6,466 nucleotides of DNA, taken from NCBI GenBank assembly GCA_003165095.1, contig PLSH01000214.1, forward strand, positions 15,421 through 21,886. The letters run 5' to 3'. The translations under genes and the position numbers were made by a program. This document shows, piece after piece, positions 5,324 to 6,466 of the stretch; positions within the stretch are counted from its first letter, which is position 1; every line of letters starts with the position of its first letter. The stretch comes from Acidobacteriaceae bacterium. GTDB taxonomy: Bacteria; Acidobacteriota; Terriglobia; Terriglobales; Acidobacteriaceae. The notes below the pieces were generated by a model, which worked only from the letters and a program-made list of their open reading frames with translations, was not told the DNA's origin and did not search any database.

Positions 5324-6460
5324 CTAACGCAGTTTCAGCGTCGTGAGTGCTAACAATGCAAACACCAGGGCTCCGATCCAGAAGCGGACGATGATTTTGG
5401 ATTCGCTCCAGCCCAGCTGTTCGAAGTGATGATGCAGGGGCGCCATCTTGAAGATGCGCTTCTTGCGCAGCTTGTAGCTGCCCACCTGAAGAATCACCGA
5501 AAGCGTTTCGAGAACGAAGATGCCGCCGATAAACGGCAGCAGCAGTTCCTGGCGGATGACGATGGCAACCGTCCCGATGGCGCCGCCCAGAGCGAGCGAA
5601 CCCACGTCGCCCATGAAGACCTCGGCGGGGTGCGCGTTGTACCAGAGGAAACCGATGGACGCGCCGACCATGGAGCCGCAAAAGACGGTGAGTTCGCCAA
5701 CCATGGGCATGCGCTGCAACTCGAGGTAGTCGGCAAAGACAACGTGGCCGCTGACGTAGGTGAGTACGGCCAGGGCGCCGGCGGCAATGATAGTGCAGCC
5801 GATGGCCAGGCCGTCCAGGCCGTCGGTCAGGTTAACGGCGTTGGAAGAGAGCGTGAGCACGAGAATGATGAAGATGACGAAGGGGATGAAGGCGATCCAG
5901 GCGAGATGCGGGATGGTGGCGGGCCACAGGTGCCATTGCAGGTCGGGACGCCAGCTCTTGATGAAGGGCACGGTGAGGCGCGTGGAGAAGTACCCGAACT
6001 GGTCGAGAACGATGAGGGCGACGGCAACGGCGGTGCTGGCGACTCCCTGCCAGAAAAGCTTGGCGCGCGCGGTAAGGCCAAGGCTGCGCTTTTGGACGAC
6101 CTTGATGTAGTCGTCGGCAAAGCCAATGCAGCCGAAGGCAAGCGTGGAGAGCATGACCACCCAGACGTAGGGGTTCGACAGATCGGCCCAGAGCAGCGTG
6201 GGAACGAGGATCGAGATGCAGATGAGCACGCCGCCCATGGTGGGTGTGCCCCCCTTCTTGAGGTGGGACTGCGGGCCGTCGTCGCGCACGTACTGGCCAA
6301 TCTGGAACTCGCGCAGCTTGTCAATCACATAGGGGCCGATCAACATGCCGATCAGCAGCGCCGTGAAGCTGGCAAAGACCGTGCGAAAGGTCAGATACCG
6401 GAAGATCCGGAAGACCCTGAAGTATGGAAACAGCTTCTGATAGAGCAGCCAATAGAGCAA
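5324..6460 (-). CDS. mraY: phospho-N-acetylmuramoyl-pentapeptide-transferase
   Basis: MraY is an inner-membrane enzyme that transfers phospho-MurNAc-pentapeptide from UDP onto undecaprenyl phosphate, giving lipid I. The 378-residue product aligns along its whole length with E. coli MraY. It shows DDGPQSH (60-66), GTPTMGG (71-77), FADDYIK (114-120, the Mg-binding Asp pair), [13 protein letters not shown] (207-219), [11 protein letters not shown] (283-293, with catalytic-site Asp285) and PLHHHFE (341-347), and ends in the typical TLKLR. About ten transmembrane helices are evident. The start is taken as TTG 6460, which matches the family's first residue, but only six bases remain before the window edge. 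The binding site cannot be judged and a start just outside is possible. The gene before it, expected to be murF, is not in view. Confidence 0.95.
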   Translation of the reverse strand: MLYWLLYQKLFPYFRVFRIFRYLTFRTVFASFTALLIGMLIGPYVIDKLREFQIGQYVRDDGPQSHLKKGGTPTMGGVLICISILVPTLLWADLSNPYVWVVMLSTLAFGCIGFADDYIKVVQKRSLGLTARAKLFWQGVASTAVAVALIVLDQFGYFSTRLTVPFIKSWRPDLQWHLWPATIPHLAWIAFIPFVIFIILVLTLSSNAVNLTDGLDGLAIGCTIIAAGALAVLTYVSGHVVFADYLELQRMPMVGELTVFCGSMVGASIGFLWYNAHPAEVFMGDVGSLALGGAIGTVAIVIRQELLLPFIGGIFVLETLSVILQVGSYKLRKKRIFKMAPLHHHFEQLGWSESKIIVRFWIGALVFALLALTTLKLR

Positions 6461-6466
6461 TCCGCG

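Noticed and set aside
4543..5346. 267-codon plus-strand frame opposite murD
   Set aside because: Shadow of murD, whose ligase motifs are all present on the minus strand.

Overview
The window looks like part of a high-GC bacterial chromosome, and I would place it in the Acidobacteriota (Terriglobia-like). That placement is an inference. It rests on the style of the MraY, MurG and FtsW proteins and on a secreted Gly/Tyr-rich protein with a Pro-Tyr-Ala-Cys-Ala-Pro-Tyr segment, a type I associate with that phylum. No search was run.

The right two thirds (about 1186-6460, minus strand) is a slice of the division and cell wall (dcw) cluster. Read in the direction of transcription it is mraY, murD, ftsW, a small unrecognised membrane-protein gene, then murG. 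The products act in sequence. MurD adds D-glutamate to UDP-MurNAc-L-Ala in the cytoplasm. MraY puts the finished UDP-MurNAc-pentapeptide onto undecaprenyl phosphate (lipid I). MurG adds GlcNAc (lipid II). FtsW polymerises lipid II at the septum. Spacing is tight: 67 bp mraY-murD, a 16-base murD/ftsW overlap, 56 bp from ftsW to the small gene, and 11 bp from there to murG. All four core genes look intact. Start codons were chosen from ribosome-binding sites and family N-termini and are often shorter than the longest open frame.

The order mraY-murD-ftsW-murG is canonical, but two things are not. A four-TM protein of about 136 residues sits between ftsW and murG in visibly lower-GC DNA, preceded by a 7-bp tandem repeat. 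In addition, the cluster stops after murG instead of continuing into murC/ftsQ/ftsA/ftsZ.

The left part is different. Bases 1-230 hold no convincing gene but end in a clear rho-independent terminator and contain several long-range pairings, so a structured non-coding RNA or leader is possible. Bases 231-495 are a non-coding leader with two hairpins. At 496-1095 (plus strand) is a secreted, repeat-rich Gly/Tyr/Arg protein. It converges on murG, and a strong UUCG-capped hairpin lies between them, probably terminating both sides.

I see no insertion sequence, CRISPR array, tRNA or rRNA. Apart from the possible RNA at the left end and the small membrane gene, I found nothing that looks like a new multi-gene system.
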